DNA of 64,000 bases from Streptomyces sp. Ru71 (lineage in GTDB: Bacteria; Actinomycetota; Actinomycetes; Streptomycetales; Streptomycetaceae). Position numbers and translations under genes: made by a program. How positions within the stretch are numbered: the stretch's first letter is position 1; each line of letters opens with the position of its first letter. This document shows positions 63,846 through 64,000 of the stretch, in pieces. The notes beneath the pieces were generated by a model that worked only from the letters and a program-made list of their open reading frames with translations, was not told where the DNA came from and made no database searches. Where the stretch lies: positions 1 through 64,000 of the forward strand of contig NZ_PQSS01000043.1 in NCBI RefSeq assembly GCF_002920535.1, in the 5' to 3' direction.

Positions 63846-64000
63846 GCGGGGTCTCCTTCGCTGCTCTCGCCGCCCTGTGCGGGGCCGGCCGGGCGGCCGG
63901 GTTGTCTGCCGCCGCCGCGCGTCCATCCGGCGCGGTAGGCGGCCATGCGGTCCCGGACGAGTTCGGGGGTGCGCCGGTCGTCCTCGGCCGGACCGTCCGC
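63842..64000 (-). CDS. cvnA: Conservon sensor-kinase-like protein CvnA, C-terminal end only
   Basis: 53 codons of a gene that enters from beyond the window; the frame is open to base 64000. The tail reads PELVRDRMAAYRAGWTRG followed by a Gly/Pro/Gln-rich end, the typical C-terminus of conservon CvnA proteins (nitrate-sensor-type histidine-kinase-like membrane protein). The stop overlaps the cvnB start. Confidence 0.85.
   Translation of the reverse strand, partial: ADGPAEDDRRTPELVRDRMAAYRAGWTRGGGRQPGRPAGPAQGGESSEGDPA

Overview
The window is high-GC actinobacterial DNA and almost certainly comes from a Streptomyces chromosome. The markers are a DasR/DasABC chitosugar locus with dre operators, a CvnABCD conservon, DUF5709, DUF5997 and DUF6397 proteins, Tat-exported hydrolases, many ATGA/GTGA start-stop overlaps, and several start codons that sit 6-7 nt after a -10-like hexamer, as expected for leaderless mRNAs. 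I found no rRNA, tRNA, CRISPR array, integrase, insertion sequence or secondary-metabolite cluster. The gene content looks like accessory metabolism and transport in a chromosome arm or arm-core boundary.

Layout. 1-9.5 kb: a single-chain biotin-dependent acyl-CoA carboxylase (5' end cut off), a secreted GH127 enzyme with a LamG insertion, a LysR effector-domain protein without a DNA-binding domain divergent from a DUF5997 protein, and a large TerD-like protein. 9.6-19.6 kb: pyruvate carboxylase, a DHA2 efflux pump, a translationally coupled GH63-like/GH13 pair, and a GNAT acetyltransferase. 19.6-25.4 kb: a minus-strand catabolic island with two amidohydrolases, then after a terminator and a separate promoter/operator an NCS1 permease, a hydantoin-racemase-like protein and a GntR/FCD regulator. 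25.5-31.4 kb: dasR divergent from dasA-dasB-dasC-dasD, with three dre-like sites between them.

31.4-37.4 kb: a four-gene molybdo-flavoenzyme operon (2Fe-2S, FAD/4Fe-4S and molybdenum subunits plus an XdhC-type maturase), divergent from a TetR regulator, with two perfect palindromes in the shared region. 37.5-39.9 kb: a cold-shock protein, a secreted lipase, a double DUF427 protein and a YjbQ protein. 40.0-45.1 kb: a sulfonate uptake and desulfonation operon (permease, ATPase, binding protein, SsuD) led by an apparently leaderless 27-residue peptide rich in late Cys codons, followed by a flavin monooxygenase. 45.2-50.9 kb: an MltG-like transglycosylase, an ABC exporter divergent from a MarR regulator, a secreted PNGase A-like protein, and an L,D-transpeptidase-like lipoprotein.

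51.1-54.8 kb: a two-gene heterodimeric ABC exporter whose half-transporters have complementary damage in their nucleotide-binding motifs; the first carries a 30-bp tandem repeat in its linker. 55.1-60.3 kb: a DUF5709 protein, zinc-independent ribosomal protein L31, a DUF457 membrane protein, a Ski2-like helicase with DUF3516, and a TesB thioesterase. 60.3-64 kb: a DUF6397 protein, an orphan Roadblock/LC7 protein, an F420/PPOX-type oxidoreductase, and the distal part of a conservon (cvnD, cvnC, cvnB and the 3' end of cvnA).

The parts most worth follow-up are the amidohydrolase/NCS1/racemase-like island, the cysteine leader peptide, the asymmetric ABC exporter, the effector-only LysR protein with its basic tail, and the operators in front of the molybdoenzyme and das operons. 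All family assignments were made by reading motifs; no database search was run.
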